DNA of 64,000 bases, taken from assembly GCA_013368375.1 (NCBI GenBank), contig JAACJP010000014.1, positions 124,001 through 188,000 on the forward strand, given 5' to 3'. Source of the DNA: Tricholomella constricta (lineage: Eukaryota > Basidiomycota > Agaricomycetes > Agaricales > Lyophyllaceae). A program made the position numbers and the translations under genes. This document shows, in pieces, positions 1 through 11,255 of the stretch. Numbering within the stretch: position 1 is the first letter of the stretch; each line of letters starts with the position of its first letter. A model generated the notes under the pieces. The model searched no databases. It saw nothing but the letters and a program-made list of their open reading frames with translations, and was not told the origin of the DNA.

Positions 1-72
1 CAAGGACGAGAAGTAGTACGCCTCACATATCAAAGTTCGGGCGACTAAAACAAGGCTTTCAACCTTGGGTCA

Positions 73-820
73 TCATTGGGGGGCGTCGAGGATGGCCCGT
101 TTCAGCAGGTGCAGGAACTGGGGGCCAAAGGGGGCCACCTTTAATGTATTTAGATACGTGAGGACGGACATGAACTACGTCCAGAGGTCAATAAACATGG
201 TATCCAAAAAGGAAATAAAAAACAAAAAAAACTGCAGAATACAAACTTGAAGAACTGAACTTGACATGGCGCTGTCGCTAGCGCAGGTGTGATACAGAAT
301 AGCATGTCAACGCAGGCTCCTTCAAGAGAGCCTCCCTGTTTCTCAGGGTCGCATGAGAATACTGCAGATATCAACACGTCTTCCGCCGCATCATTCTGTA
401 CACTTTGGAGTGTGTTGCCAGCAGGATCATTGAAAAACGTGTCAAAAGTCGAATGTGCGGTTTCAGCCGAAGGAAGGACGATATCTCGGGCGGGCGGTGT
501 GAGGAACGGGCTGGTGGCAATACCGACTTCACGGAGCTGGTTAATAAGCCTGACAGTCCTTCAAAGCGACTGTATTCATGATTTTTATTGGCCACCTTAT
601 ACAAGTACAGAATCAATTTAACAATTGCCCAACTGCGTTTGAAGAAGAAACAAACTGATCTTTCCAGACACGCGACTTAGTGCTTTTCCATCCTCACGCC
701 GCACCACCACATTGGCGCTCTTGGAGTTGACCGGAGGAGATGAGTTCTGTAGATGCCTCATACCTTCATCTTTATGCATTTACCTTGCATATGATTCGAC
801 GCCTTCACGTATCGGTCCAT
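73..820 (-). CDS. Unknown 153-aa protein, five exons
   Basis: I do not recognise this protein. Exons on the minus strand are 784-820, 698-746, 634-654, 261-549 and 73-138. Phases agree at every junction and give 153 residues from ATG 820 to TGA 73. The main exon encodes a sequence that looks like real protein (INQLREVGIATSPFLTPPAR, later GGSLEGACVDMLFCITPALA) and the last exon ends FLHLLKRAILDAPQ. The first introns are very short (37 and 43 nt) and the last donor is GTTCAG, so exon edges need transcript support. An AT-rich TATA-like run lies about 40 bp upstream of the ATG. The kinase-like gene upstream on the same strand stops 138 bp before this ATG. No signal peptide or membrane segment was noted. 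Confidence 0.5.
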
Positions 821-858
821 CGATTCCCTTAGTTTCTGTTACTGTCTACGGTACAGAA

Positions 859-867
859 TATATATAT
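859..867 (-). promoter_or_regulatory. TATA-like box upstream of the 153-aa gene
   Basis: An alternating TA run of nine bases sits about 40 bp upstream of the proposed ATG at 820, inside the 138-bp gap that separates it from the gene ending at 959. Inferred from position and composition only. Confidence 0.35.
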
Positions 868-958
868 CTTCGAGCAGGTGGTTGGATGTCATATGCATCT
901 GAGGTTGCACAATCGGGTTTCATTGCATATAGGTACAATATGATCCAAAGTGCCGGCG

Positions 959-1723
959 CTACTGTACAACACAGTGCTGTGGGTTTGCAACTTTTTTCGG
1001 TGCTGGAGCTGCTGGCGCCGCTGATTTTCCTTCCCACACTCCCTTCTCCCAGTCAACAATTTCCGCCTGCCACTTGCCACCGACTTGTCGGAAAAGGAAG
1101 TTCCCTGGGTTCTTATCACTGAGAATAACATGTAAGCTGGCGGTGACCTTGAATGTGGCACGGATCCCGCATGGACTTACTTGTTCGTCATCTGGAATTC
1201 TTTCTTGTACCGCTCCAGTGCTGCCATAATGAGAGTGTTGCCATCAGCCTCCGATAGCTTTGGTTTGACCTCGCTGAAAGGAATGCCCATGTTTTTCATC
1301 AGCAAGTAATGGGTCTTTTCCTTGCCATCCTCCTTGTATCCCCAGTCAAGCAATTGCCCGACGGCGGCGAGGTTTTGGGCTTCTTTCGGGGTACTCCTAG
1401 CCCAGTTCTCGGGGATGACCTTGACAACGGCTTTCTGGTTTTTATAGAGCTTTTGCACATCGTAAACGATCCCCTTTGTCCCAGTAGCGAGCAGTTTTCC
1501 GCGATCATGGACTGCGACTGCGAATTCGCATGGAGCAGTCTTCGGCGTTGTTGCTCCGGGCTGGGTATACAACGACGTTAGAATTATTTCACGCACACAT
1601 GGACGTGAAATGTACCGAAGGGCTTCTGCTACCTCCTGATTTAGCACGAACGACGTGCGGAACTGGTGACGCGAAGACACCGAGTGCGAGGGAGCATAGG
1701 AGGGCGAAAAGAATTGGACGCAT
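959..1723 (-). CDS. Secreted small protein with kinase N-lobe-like motifs
   Basis: Exons 1616-1723, 1181-1560 and 959-1118 join in phase to give 215 residues; introns are 55 and 62 nt. The start at 1723 was chosen because it opens a typical signal peptide (MRPILFALLCSLALGVFAS, cleavage near residue 19-21). Residues about 45-80 resemble subdomains I-II of protein kinases: a glycine-rich loop GTKGIVYDV followed by VVKVIPE with a candidate ATP-anchoring lysine. I see no HRD or DFG catalytic motif, and the length is below a full kinase domain, so catalysis is doubtful. The C-terminus is alanine/proline-rich and ends NPQHCVVQ. Likely an extracellular or endomembrane protein of unknown role. A TATAAAAG box lies about 125 bp upstream. 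Confidence 0.75.
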
Positions 1724-1846
1724 GGCTCAAAGGCTGGTGTTGAAGATGTATGGAGCGATAGAAATATCAGAGGGTTTTTTTAGTCGGACAGCGACTGAAA
1801 GATTGAGAGGACCGGCCTGCTGGAATAACTGACAAGTTGGGAGCTG

Positions 1847-1854
1847 CTTTTATA
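1847..1854 (-). promoter_or_regulatory. TATA box of the secreted kinase-like gene
   Basis: TATAAAAG on the minus strand, about 125 bp before the ATG at 1723. Position and consensus only. Confidence 0.4.
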
Positions 1855-4245
1855 CCACAAACCGCTGATAGAGAGGTGCCGACATCCATTACGCGCTTAC
1901 GCTTGGCTGACGCCCCAGACCTGGTTGTCGCCAGAGCAGTGTTGGCGCAAGCTTGAAACGTTGCCAAGATGATTTTTGATCAGAAACAGTGGAAGGTAGG
2001 CGATTGACGATAATTTATTTGCATCAACTGACCTTGAACAAACGTTCATCATCCTTAACCATGTGAAAGAACCACGTTGGAATCATGTCGGCGACAATAT
2101 TATCGGCCGCTATGCTGTCACCCTCCAGTCATCGCTAAAGCGCCTTAAGTCGATTAGCAAGCGTGCTTCTGTTCCAAAGATAAACTGGCTAGGCAAACTT
2201 GAGAATGAATGAATTCATTTACGATACCTTTTTTTGATAAGCTGGAATAAGCCAGCCGCCTTGGCAGCAACAGTCAGAGACATGGAAAACAAATTCAAAA
2301 TGATGAGGATGGAACATAGAAAAAAAATCGTGAAGGTCGCCTTAGCAAAGGCAGCCACGACGGGAACAAACGAAGGCAACAGTCATAAATAGACTTAAAA
2401 AAACCAAGGACTGGTCAGGGGATAAGAAAATGACAAGAAGAGGGACAATCTTGATAACAAACAAGCGCAGATGAGTCCACCTGGGACATCGACATCGATG
2501 CCAGAGTTCAGAGGGACGGAGGCAATAAACATGAAACTGTTGCACCACGTTGACGACTTCGGCAATTGTGGGGTGCAGCGGAGCCAAGACATGACCAAGT
2601 AGATGAAATCCGGGATACTCACTGCCGATTCAAGCGAGGAAACGTCGCGTTACGAGCGCACCGGAGTAGACCGGACTCGGAACAAGAGGATTCAGGTTTT
2701 GCTGGCAGCTTCACCGGGACAGAGCCCGTGCGGCTCCTGACTTGAAGTTGCACCGGCTCCGCTGGCGGGAACGTTAGTGCATGCAACTGCGTTGAGCACA
2801 GACATCTGAGATGACTGAAACGGAGACTCACAATCGAACAATGTCTCTCAGAACATACGGTGGGATCCAGAGTGATTGGCCCGTGGTTTTCAAATTCAAG
2901 TGTGCCTGCGCCCAGAATACTCCCGTTCCGAGTGGATACAGGACCTGTAAACTGGGTGCGACGGAGACGCTGATGTGTGGCGTGAGTCGCGGCACATGCA
3001 TGCCACACTGTTAGATGAGAGCTCTGAAGAGCTGGAAGGTCATTTTTCGAAGAAGCCAGAATGTTGTGATCAGGGTTTTGGCCGCACACAAATTCGCGTC
3101 CATTGAAACAAATCCAAAGCTTGATAAGGCTTGATACTTTCAAACATAGGCTTCAAGATGTGAAGCTTTGAAGCTTGGGGCATGAAGCACATTGCGGTGG
3201 CTTTGGCGCGAACTAGCATAACGGAGGGCAATAGTGTCGAGGAAAAAGAGCAGCTGAAGACTCGACGTGTCGAGCATGAGTAAGGGTATTCAATTTTTGA
3301 GAGCGAGTTGCTATTCCCGTACCAAGACCAAAAGAGAGTTTCCAGCGTCTTCTCAACGCTTGGATTCCTGCAAGACTTCATCCCAATTCTCAGTTCCTTA
3401 CAAAATATCAGTTCACACAGCTTTGTGGTCATGGCAGAGACCGTGTGTGGCGGAAGTTCAGTTAATCCTGGAAGTCTTCAGAGTTTTCAATGACGGCAAC
3501 GGCTTTAAATAACTACAGAGACTCAACGAGTTGAACCACAGTTAAACACTCTTGAGTCAGGTCAAGTTGGTCGATAAGTCCAAAAATACGAGATCGAAGG
3601 GCTAGGAGAATGTCGAATGCATGTGACGCTGAGTATAGACAATGTTGGAATACTTTCCTAGAGCCCTTCAAGCCTCTTCACTCACAATGTCGACCAACCC
3701 AGTCCTTCGCAAAGTGGTCAGGCCAACAGTGGACTGATTACGAGCCACCAATCAAACGCTAGTCGTCCAAAACATAGGCCCGAATTCAGGAGATACCCAG
3801 CGGTAAGAAGAAGATCCTCTGGAGCATCTATGATAATGTAGGTCCAGGTAGGTCCCAATGAGATTCAAGCGACACGTGATTGATGGATGATGGCACGACA
3901 ACAGCACTCGCTGTCGGCACTGTGGAGGGGATCAATATGGACGGGTTTTGATTCAAAGGTAAGACAGAGCCTGCCTGTTTGATCATGCGAAAGTACCCGT
4001 GGAAATAATATCAATGGTGTCGATAATGTGGACGTTCAAATTGAAATTCAAGAGGCCTTACTCACATTGGACCCGCACTATGAAACTTGAGCGCTTCGGC
4101 CGCTACTAGAACTCCTCCCTTGCAGGGATCTTACAGAGGGCCTTCATTCAGCTGTGCGGCTCATACTTTATGTATGGTCGACACTTCGCTCCACATGTGA
4201 GTACTTCGTCAGACTGGCCTACGACACGTTGGGGAAGGGCGTGTC
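1855..4245. other. Long gene-poor stretch
   Basis: About 2.4 kb with no gene I can support. It holds one protein-like open stretch (2000-2212, listed separately) and several open frames of up to 174 codons whose composition does not look coding. It may be decayed gene sequence. No repeat structure was noticed. Confidence 0.4.
2000..2212 (+). other. Protein-like open stretch, possible orphan 3' exon
   Basis: After an acceptor-like GGTAG at 1995-1999, the plus strand reads 70 codons to TGA 2212. The product looks like natural protein (LEQTFIILNHVKEPRWNH, RYAVTLQSSLKRLKSISKRA, then PKINWLGKLENE). No upstream exon with a start could be connected. It may be the last exon of a gene or a relic of one. 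I do not recognise the family. Confidence 0.25.
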
Positions 4246-4439
4246 ATGTCCGACTTCGCTGCGATTCTTAAATATGTAAGTCCCACTTGCACCCGGCCTT
4301 TCGATTCAATATTTGTTTTAAAGTAGAAGCCGGGCGTCATCCAAGTAAGTCCTTCTTCTTCCTTTACCCTTGGGTTTTGAAACGATCAATATATCCGATA
4401 GCTTAGCTCGCTCGAAGCATCATTGAGGAGCGTTACTGA
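4246..4439 (+). CDS. Candidate three-exon micro-gene, 26 aa
   Basis: Three blocks, 4246-4275, 4327-4344 and 4407-4439, join in frame from an ATG to a TGA and encode MSDFAAILKY, KPGVIQ and LARSIIEERY. Both introns (51 and 62 nt) start with GTAAGTCC and end in TAG. An 18-nt middle exon between two consensus donors is unlikely by chance but not impossible. I cannot assign a family. It could be a true small protein, the 5' end of a longer gene, or a relic in this gene-poor stretch. Confidence 0.3.
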
Positions 4440-4833
4440 GAGTTTAAAGGAGCACCAAAGCAGGCATGACATTATGATGCAATTCACGAGAACTCCTGCC
4501 TTGAGGAAAGGTATTTATGTTGTATATATGTGATCTACAGGCGATTGGTTATGCCGTCAGCGAAGAAACGAAAATAGATAAACCATTGGCGAAAAATGTT
4601 CCGGTTTACACTCGTGGCGCAGTCAACCGAGCGACGAAATAGCAAATAGCACAGCAAGTCAAGGCCGAGGAAAGTAGGACACAGGAAAACCATAAGTCCA
4701 TACAGTGCCAAATCTCTACAGCAGTTGCCCATAAATCCATATTCATAAATCCCATAAGTAACATAGAGTGAAAATACTGTAACAAAGTTCCGTAAATCCA
4801 TCAACACAGAGCAAGATCGGAGTCAATATATAA
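4440..4833. other. Intergenic, 3' flank of the 1224-aa gene
   Basis: AT-rich sequence downstream of the stop at 4834 on the minus strand. A 90-codon hydrophobic minus-strand frame here is judged non-coding. Nothing else is visible. Confidence 0.4.
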
Positions 4834-7800
4834 TCATGGCTTCCACCCCGGCTTCCTCGAAGCAGCAGCAGCCCCGCCCGCGAGACCCGCCGTCTTCCTC
4901 CACTCCCCAACACTCCTTACCCGCTTTAGCTCCTTCCTCCCCGCCTCTTCATGCCCCCCCTTCCGCAGCTCCTCAAAACTCTTCACCAAATCCTTCACAC
5001 TCCCCCCACTACTCCGCCTGGGCCTGGGCACCTCCACGCTCCTCCTCTCCTCCTGAGGCGTCACAGGATGCAGTTCTACCATTCTCTGCGGCTTTCGCGC
5101 CCGCGGGATCAGCGACGTCTTCTGCGCGGGCGGTGGCGCAGGCTGCAGGTTCACCAGCTCTTTCGGGTGCGGGGCCCTCTGCAGCGGTGCGCGTGCGGGC
5201 GTGGAAATGGGCCCTCGCGCCTTCTCGAGAAGGGCGGGCGGTGGCAGGGGCAGCCCTGGTTGACGCGGGAGCAGGTGCTTAGCCTTGGCGCGGCCCGCGG
5301 GGGCGGTTTTGGATAGCGTGGGGAGGTAAGAGAAGAGGAAGCCTTTGACACGGGTGCCGATTGTGCGTTCCCGTTCGGGCTCGGGGGGTGGTGGCGATGC
5401 GGAGGCGGGGCGCCGGGGTTGTGGGGGGAAGGAGGAGGTGGTGCTGGCTTTTGTGGGTGTGTCCTCTTCACCTTCGTCGGTGGTTTCAACATGCGCAACG
5501 GACGCGTCTGCGACCTCCGTCGAGAGCTGGCTGACCGCCACCGCCTCCTCCAGGAGATGCGAGTACCGCGGGGCGAGCAGCGACATGGGGAGCTTCCGCC
5601 TCGGCCGTTCTGTTTCCTTGTCTTTCTCCATTGAATTCGCCGGGGGCAGGTGGGCGAAGGGCGCGTTCTCCACGACGGGCGGTGGGAGGACAGGGCGCTG
5701 GGCCCTTGCAGGTGGGGGCGCGCGGCGGCCGAGGGGTGTAAAGTCGGGCACTTCCATCGAGGCCACGCGACGGCTATGCGCGAAGGCGTTAATAACGTTG
5801 GGGCTCGGTGTATATGGAGTTGTAGGGGGCGCGACGTTCCCTGCGCGTTGTTTGTTCTGCAGGGCCTTGACGCGGCCAAGTAAATTATCCCTGTGGTATC
5901 CAGTAAAAAATCTCATCAACACTAAAAAGAAGAGGGAGGTGGAGATGAAGACGCACATAGTCCATGCATCGCCAAACGTCTCCACGACCTCCAAGCCGCC
6001 CAGCAGCTCCACAAACCGCTGCACCACGCTTTCCAGGCTTACCACATCCACCGACGCCATTCCCATTATTTCTCCCCCAAGCTCAAGCCGCGCATCAGTG
6101 AAGCACGCATCAAGCAGCTTCCACTCCTCCTTTGTCCATCCGCGCTCGCCCAGCACCACATGTCCCGGGACCGGTACCGGCGTCAACCGCACTCCCCCTC
6201 CTCCTATGCCCTTAACCGGCGTCTTGAACAGATCCCGCACCAATGGCGTCTTGAGTGCGACATGCGCAGAGACCTCCGCCTCAGCCACGCGCAGCAGCTC
6301 AGGCAAGGTGACGACAGGGCTCCCCGGGACGTATACACGGTCGCCGACGATGCTCACACCAGCGCCGAGGGTCGTGCGGCGCCGCTCAGCCTTGTCTCTG
6401 TCTTTCTGTGCGTGCGGATAAGGGGTCGATTTGACAATTCCGGCACTCGCGAGAGAGTGCCGTTCCCGCTTGCGTTGTTTCAGCATGAGTTTGGTGTAGC
6501 AGTCGTAGTCGTGCTGTCGGGGGAGGGGTGTTAGCATTGGCATTAGCAGTAAGAAGGAAGGCAGGGGGAAAGAGGTGCACATTCGCGTCTACATACCTGC
6601 TTGAGAATTGCGGCGGCTCGCGCGGCAGCGCGGGGATCGGCGCTGGAGATCTTGACTACGCCAAAATCGATATCTTCGGAGTCGGAATCACTCGAGTCGG
6701 AGGCTTCGTGCTGCATGGCGTGTCCCTGTTCATGTTCAAACGTAGGCTGCAGTTCCGCTTCCTCTTGTGCGCGCGGCTGTTCCACGGTTTCAATGGCTAC
6801 GGCCTCGTCTGCATGTTCTTCTTCGACTTCGTCTTCTATCTCGGTGGACGGGAAGGGCACCATTGGAGCTTGTGCTGGTGGATGGGTATATGTGTTTGTG
6901 GATGGGCGGATATATGCGTCTGTCGACGTCGAGGGGACGGGTGTGGTGGTACGGGGCACCGCAGAGGGGGAGGGGCTGTCATCGCGGTGGGACTCAAAGG
7001 CGTCGTCGTCGTCTTCTTCCACAAAGGACATCTCGCGGACTTCGCGTTCCTCCTCCTCCTCTTCTTCGGCGACGTCTACCTCGATATCAACAGACGGCTC
7101 CGCGTCATGGGGATCCTCTTGGTGTTGTTCCTGCTCTTGATCGCTTGAGAACACTGTAGTAGCCACATAGACATCTTCTTCGGCTGTGTCATCGGCTGCC
7201 ATGGGGTGTTCAATACCAAAGTCCGCAAGGGACTCTTCCTCTTCCTCCTGGGCGGGGTCATCGAAGGACGCGTCAAAGTCGAATGCGGAGTTCGGGGTCG
7301 GGGTATGGACGGGATGTTGATCAAGCTCAACAGATGTTTGTAACGCGTCGTGCTCGGGGCTGTGCGTTGTCTCATCCTGATGGAGGTGGGCCGACATTTC
7401 GTTTTCTTCGTCCTGCTGCTCCTCCTGGTCCATCTCAACATCGACGTTCTCTTCTTCAACCTCCTTGAGTAAATCCAGGCGACTGATCTTCTTTCTGGGG
7501 AAGGGCGTGATGGGCCGTCCCCACTGGTCCATGCGCTCCCTCGTGGCGCTGCTGGGAGGATCGAGCTTGGTGCGGACGCGTACAGTCCGGAACCTGCCGG
7601 TGTACTCGCCCTCGCCTACCTCCTCTTCGTTGTCGTCGTCGTCAGTGTCACTCCACCCACCACCACCGACGTCACTGGAGCCCGGGAGGTTAAAGTTGAA
7701 CATGGGAAGCGCGTCGACGTCCATGGTAAAGTCGGTAGAAGTCTCCTCCTGATGTGGCCACTCAAATGGGGCAGCATTGTCGTCGTCGTCGTCGGGGGGA

Positions 7801-8647
7801 GATGAGGGAGGGAGCGGGGACGGGGTGGTGGCAATTCGGCGGCGGGGGTGCTTGGCGGGTAAGGGGGTGGAGGACGGCGGCTCGATTGGGCCAGAGAGGA
7901 GGAGGGGGTCATCGGTGGGGCTTGGGGGAGGCATCGGGGCGCTCAGGTCGATCTGCGGCAGTTCCTTCTTGATCGTGATTTTCACGGGCTCGGCTGCGGT
8001 AGTGCTGCGTTTGGACTTGCGTTTGGACGATTTGGAGATGGTGGGCGTCATGATGACGACGCGCGGGGGGGTGAAGACATCAGAAGGCGGCTCGTAGGCC
8101 GGGATGGGCGTGGTGCGTCGGGCGGTGGCACGCCGGGACGCGCTGGGCGGTATGAAGTCTGCATCAGGGTTGTGCGCGTGTGGGGACTTGCTCAACAGGC
8201 GATGGTTCGGCGTCGTGGACGCACGCCCGCGGGTGGGCGACTCGGCGGGGCCGGGGCGGTGCTTGGACTGTTTGCGTGGTTTCGGGTTCGGCGTTGCTTC
8301 TGGTGCTTGTCGCGGTTCGGCTGGCTGTGGCATGTTGCGTTTTCGCTTTGAGGAACTCGAATCTGTCGACGGCGTCGATCGTACTGGCTGCAAGATAATT
8401 AGTACCATCATCAAACTATCCCTTTACAACAAGATTTACACACTTGTGCGCCAGACGTCCGTCTAAAATGCAGCGTCTCTTCAGGTGGAGGACTGATCAA
8501 CTGCGTCCTGCCCGTCGTGTCCTCCACGTTGCCGGTATTGAACAGCCGGTCGCTCGACATCGGTGTCCGCGTCCCTTTGTCCGTTCTCTGCTTCCGTGCA
8601 GCCTTTGCGAGGTCGACCTTTGCAGCCGGCCTGTTGTTTTCGGCCAT
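4834..8647 (-). CDS. Large acidic, low-complexity single-pass membrane protein (1224 aa)
   Basis: Exons 8444-8647, 6597-8387 and 4834-6513 join in phase 0; introns are 56 nt (with a perfect TACTAAT branch site) and 83 nt. ATG 8647 is preferred because the frame further upstream has only a GTG. The N-terminal two thirds are disordered: basic Ser/Pro-rich sequence, then long acidic runs of Glu and Asp. A more ordered block follows, with a GWTKEEWKLLDACFTDARLE segment near residue 800. One hydrophobic segment (MCVFISTSLFFLVLMRFF, about residue 850) is a probable transmembrane helix. The C-terminal 300 residues are again Pro/Ser/Arg-rich. I do not recognise the family. One membrane helix between charged disordered arms would suit a nuclear-envelope or ER anchor, which is inference only. 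Confidence 0.8.
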
Positions 8648-8744
8648 CTTCAACTTGAACAACTTCACAAGGTCAACCTTGTTTCAACATCATGTGACCG
8701 TAATTAGGTGGGGAACAAACACGCCACAACTCCCCTCACGCCCC

Positions 8745-9039
8745 TCACAACTTGGCCCGCACCGCTGCGTCCACGACCGTCGGCAGCAGCTTGCTGAAGC
8801 TCTGTATCACCGCCGGGTAGCCATCTAATAGCAGCCTCATTCGTTCCCCAACGTCCACCTCTTTCATCCTACGTCGCACTATCACCACACCTACACATGC
8901 ATCAATGCGCGCAACGAGCTCACCTCTCACAATCATCCATCTTTAGTCCCTTTGTGAAACTCGTGTACACCTCTGCCGGGCGTCCTAAGGGATCTGCGCC
9001 CGTGCTTAGAGATATTGCTCCCTCTTTGCTGCTCGCCAT
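8745..9039 (-). CDS. Small unknown protein, 79 aa, two exons
   Basis: Exons 8924-9039 and 8745-8868 flank a 55-nt GTGAGC...GTAG intron and give 79 residues, from MASSKEGAISLSTGADPLGR to AVRAKL. The middle reads VYTSFTKGLKMDDCERMK and the second exon is largely helical (MRLLLDGYPAVIQSFSKLLP). No signal peptide, membrane span or known motif is visible. The stop lies only 97 bp before the ATG of the 1224-aa gene on the same strand, so the two may share a transcript or a very compact promoter. Function unknown. Confidence 0.6.
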
Positions 9040-9191
9040 CTCCCTGACTTTGGGCCTATATGTTGGACAATGGACCGCCTAGCTTTGAATTCTCGTATTA
9101 GGCCACCGTTCAAACGTTCACCGGTCAAGCTTGTCGACGACTGGAATAGTCGACGTTGGGAGTGAAGAGGAACCAGGAATTATCTGATTAG

Positions 9192-10080
9192 ATGCGCTGG
9201 CACCCGATCAATATCACTCCTCATTTGGCCGACATGCCAAGCCTCGACGACTTTAGCCCCGATGGACCTCCTTGGACGCTTCTGCTCCGATACTAGAGGC
9301 CAACGAGAGCTCACTAACATGTACCCACCTTTCCCACACCAGTGACTGCCAGTGTTACCCCATGGAATTGTGATTAACGTCTTTACAACGTTTTCTTACC
9401 GTTATGCTCCTTCTTCGCCGCCGTCCGTAGACTCGGCCAAATCACTGCAATCACCTTGGACAGCCTTTCTGACCTCATTTACCCCGCTGGGCTTGAAGAA
9501 TTCGAAAAACCCGGCTACAAAAGACTACTCTCAGGCATCACTCAGATGTCATGGAAGTTACCATGAACAAGGAAGAACCCTGAGGATGGTGTCGGACGCT
9601 CGGAAGATTGAAGGTGACTGCTATGTCTCTGTCAAGGGGATTACGAATATCACGAAGGAGGTCGCCATCGCACGATCCGTGTCCTCAGCGGCAGGTTTAC
9701 CGCTGTGCCCCAGTCTGGGATGACTTTCAACGCCCTGAAATCCTGAAGTCAGCTTCATGGTCATGCCCGACTTGACTTCAATCATCCAGATTCACATTGG
9801 AGCCAAAGGTGGATTATAGACTCGGATTCAGTGGAATGGGCCGCACGCTCGATGCAGAAATTTGACAAGCTCTTACAGAGACGGTGGCGGAGGAGGGCCG
9901 TTCCGTGATTTCCGTTGCGACAATTTTACCAGGGCGGATGCAAGCACAGAAGCTAAGCAAGGATTGTCTGAACATTGACGCCGTACGCGTATCCCAAGAG
10001 TTTGATCTTGTTCAAGAGTCGAGCCTTACGCAAACATACTTTTTCCGCTTCCCGCTGTAGGACTCGAAGGCATATGCCTA
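9192..10080 (+). pseudogene. Decayed protein-coding relic
   Basis: Fragments that look like real protein occur in different frames, separated by stops: PINITPHLADMPSLDDFSPD with GPPWTLLLRY near 9200-9290, LDSLSDLIYPAGLEEFEKPG near 9450-9520, and SVEWAARSMQKFDKLLQRRW near 9830-9890. No set of introns reconnects them cleanly, so a decayed gene is the simplest reading. I cannot name the family. Coordinates are approximate. Confidence 0.35.
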
Positions 10081-10230
10081 CGAGACATTAGTCAGGAATG
10101 CATGGGGTCATGAGCACGACTCAAGTGAAGATTGAAGGAGCTTGCGGCAGTGTACAGCGGCCTTGACATAGATTCTGACAATACAAAAAGTCTCAAAGAT
10201 ACGCGTGTAGCCTTGAATCCACTGGTTAGC

Positions 10231-11255
10231 ATGCAACCACACGCGGAAAAGCTGACAGCGACTCCGGCGCGCAGAGTCGTGCCCCCGAAACCAACGACCT
10301 TGATCCTCTCCTTTCTTATCTTTATCTACTTAACCCTCCATCTCGCTCACGGCGCCTCTTTGCGCGACCTCTGGCCCCTCTCCCGCTCCTATCGCGCCTC
10401 CAACTTCACGTACACAGGCGCCACTGGGCCCCTTGGTTGGGCTGGGCTCAGCAAAGCCAACGCCGCGTGCTCCATCTCCAAGCTGCAGTCCCCCATCAAC
10501 CTCGATGCAGCCGTCGGAGGCGCACACCCCAGGAACATCATCATCGCGTTCCCGGACTTCAATGAGGGTGCAGAAATAGAGAACACCGGCCAGACGCTTG
10601 AGGTGCATGTCCGCGGGATGGCGACGACGGCGACAACACATCTCGACGGCAAGGCCTACGCGCTCGACCGCTTCCATTTCCACACGCCGTCGGAGCACAG
10701 GATCGAGGAGGAGTATTTCCCCATGGAAGTGCATTTCGTGCACCATGCTGTCGGTACGCGCACTCCGTTCTTATCTACCGTTTTTCGTTGATTCATTGGC
10801 AGTACATGACTGCAGACGGCACGCGCCTCGTGCTCGCTACGCTGTTTGAGCTGACGACGGACAATACGACAACCGAGCTCCTCACCGCCGTCACGCAGAA
10901 CATCTCCGCCCTCACCGCGCCCGGGACCCGCACTCGCACTGGTGCCCTCCTCTTTGAGCCCCTTGCAGCCCACTTCCAGGTGGGCGCTCTCTACCGGTAC
11001 ACAGGCTCGCTGACGACACCCCCATGCACGGACGGTGTGACGTGGCTCGTGGCGAGCGAGCCCCTCACCCTTAATGTGCCCACGTTTTTGGCGTTCAAGA
11101 AGGTGATGAGATTTAATGCGAGGTATACGCAGAATACGCCAGGGCAAGAGAATTTGTTGGAGATGGCGGCGAGGCAGCTACCCCATCGGGGTCGCATTTG
11201 GAATTGGAACTGGAATCGGAATATGAAAGGGGGGTCGGTGCTGGGGCTCCCGTAG
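10231..11255 (+). CDS. Alpha-class carbonic anhydrase
   Basis: Zinc enzyme for reversible CO2 hydration. Exons 10231-10753 and 10816-11255 give 320 residues. The acceptor at 10815 (TGACTGCAG) was chosen over an earlier AG because it restores HFVHHAVDGTRLVLATLFE in phase. Family hallmarks are present: QSPINL, the FHFHTPSEH block with two zinc histidines and the gatekeeper Glu, EVHFVHH with the third zinc histidine, and SLTTPPCTDGVTWLV with the active-site Thr, so the site looks intact. A hydrophobic segment (LILSFLIFIYLTLHLAHG, residues about 31-48) behind a basic N-terminus is a signal peptide or signal anchor, so the enzyme is probably secreted or anchored facing outward. The C-terminus has an odd WNWNWNRN run. 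Confidence 0.9.

Noticed and set aside
2619..3143. Minus-strand open frame of 174 codons
   Set aside because: Irregular composition with scattered Cys/His/Arg, no domain-like blocks and no neighbouring exons; probably chance.
4535..4807. Minus-strand 90-codon hydrophobic open frame
   Set aside because: AT-rich 3' flank; hydrophobicity follows base composition and no splice partner or motif supports a gene.
5345..6421. Plus-strand open frame of 358 codons inside the 1224-aa gene
   Set aside because: Antisense shadow of a GC-rich Pro/Ser/Arg coding region.
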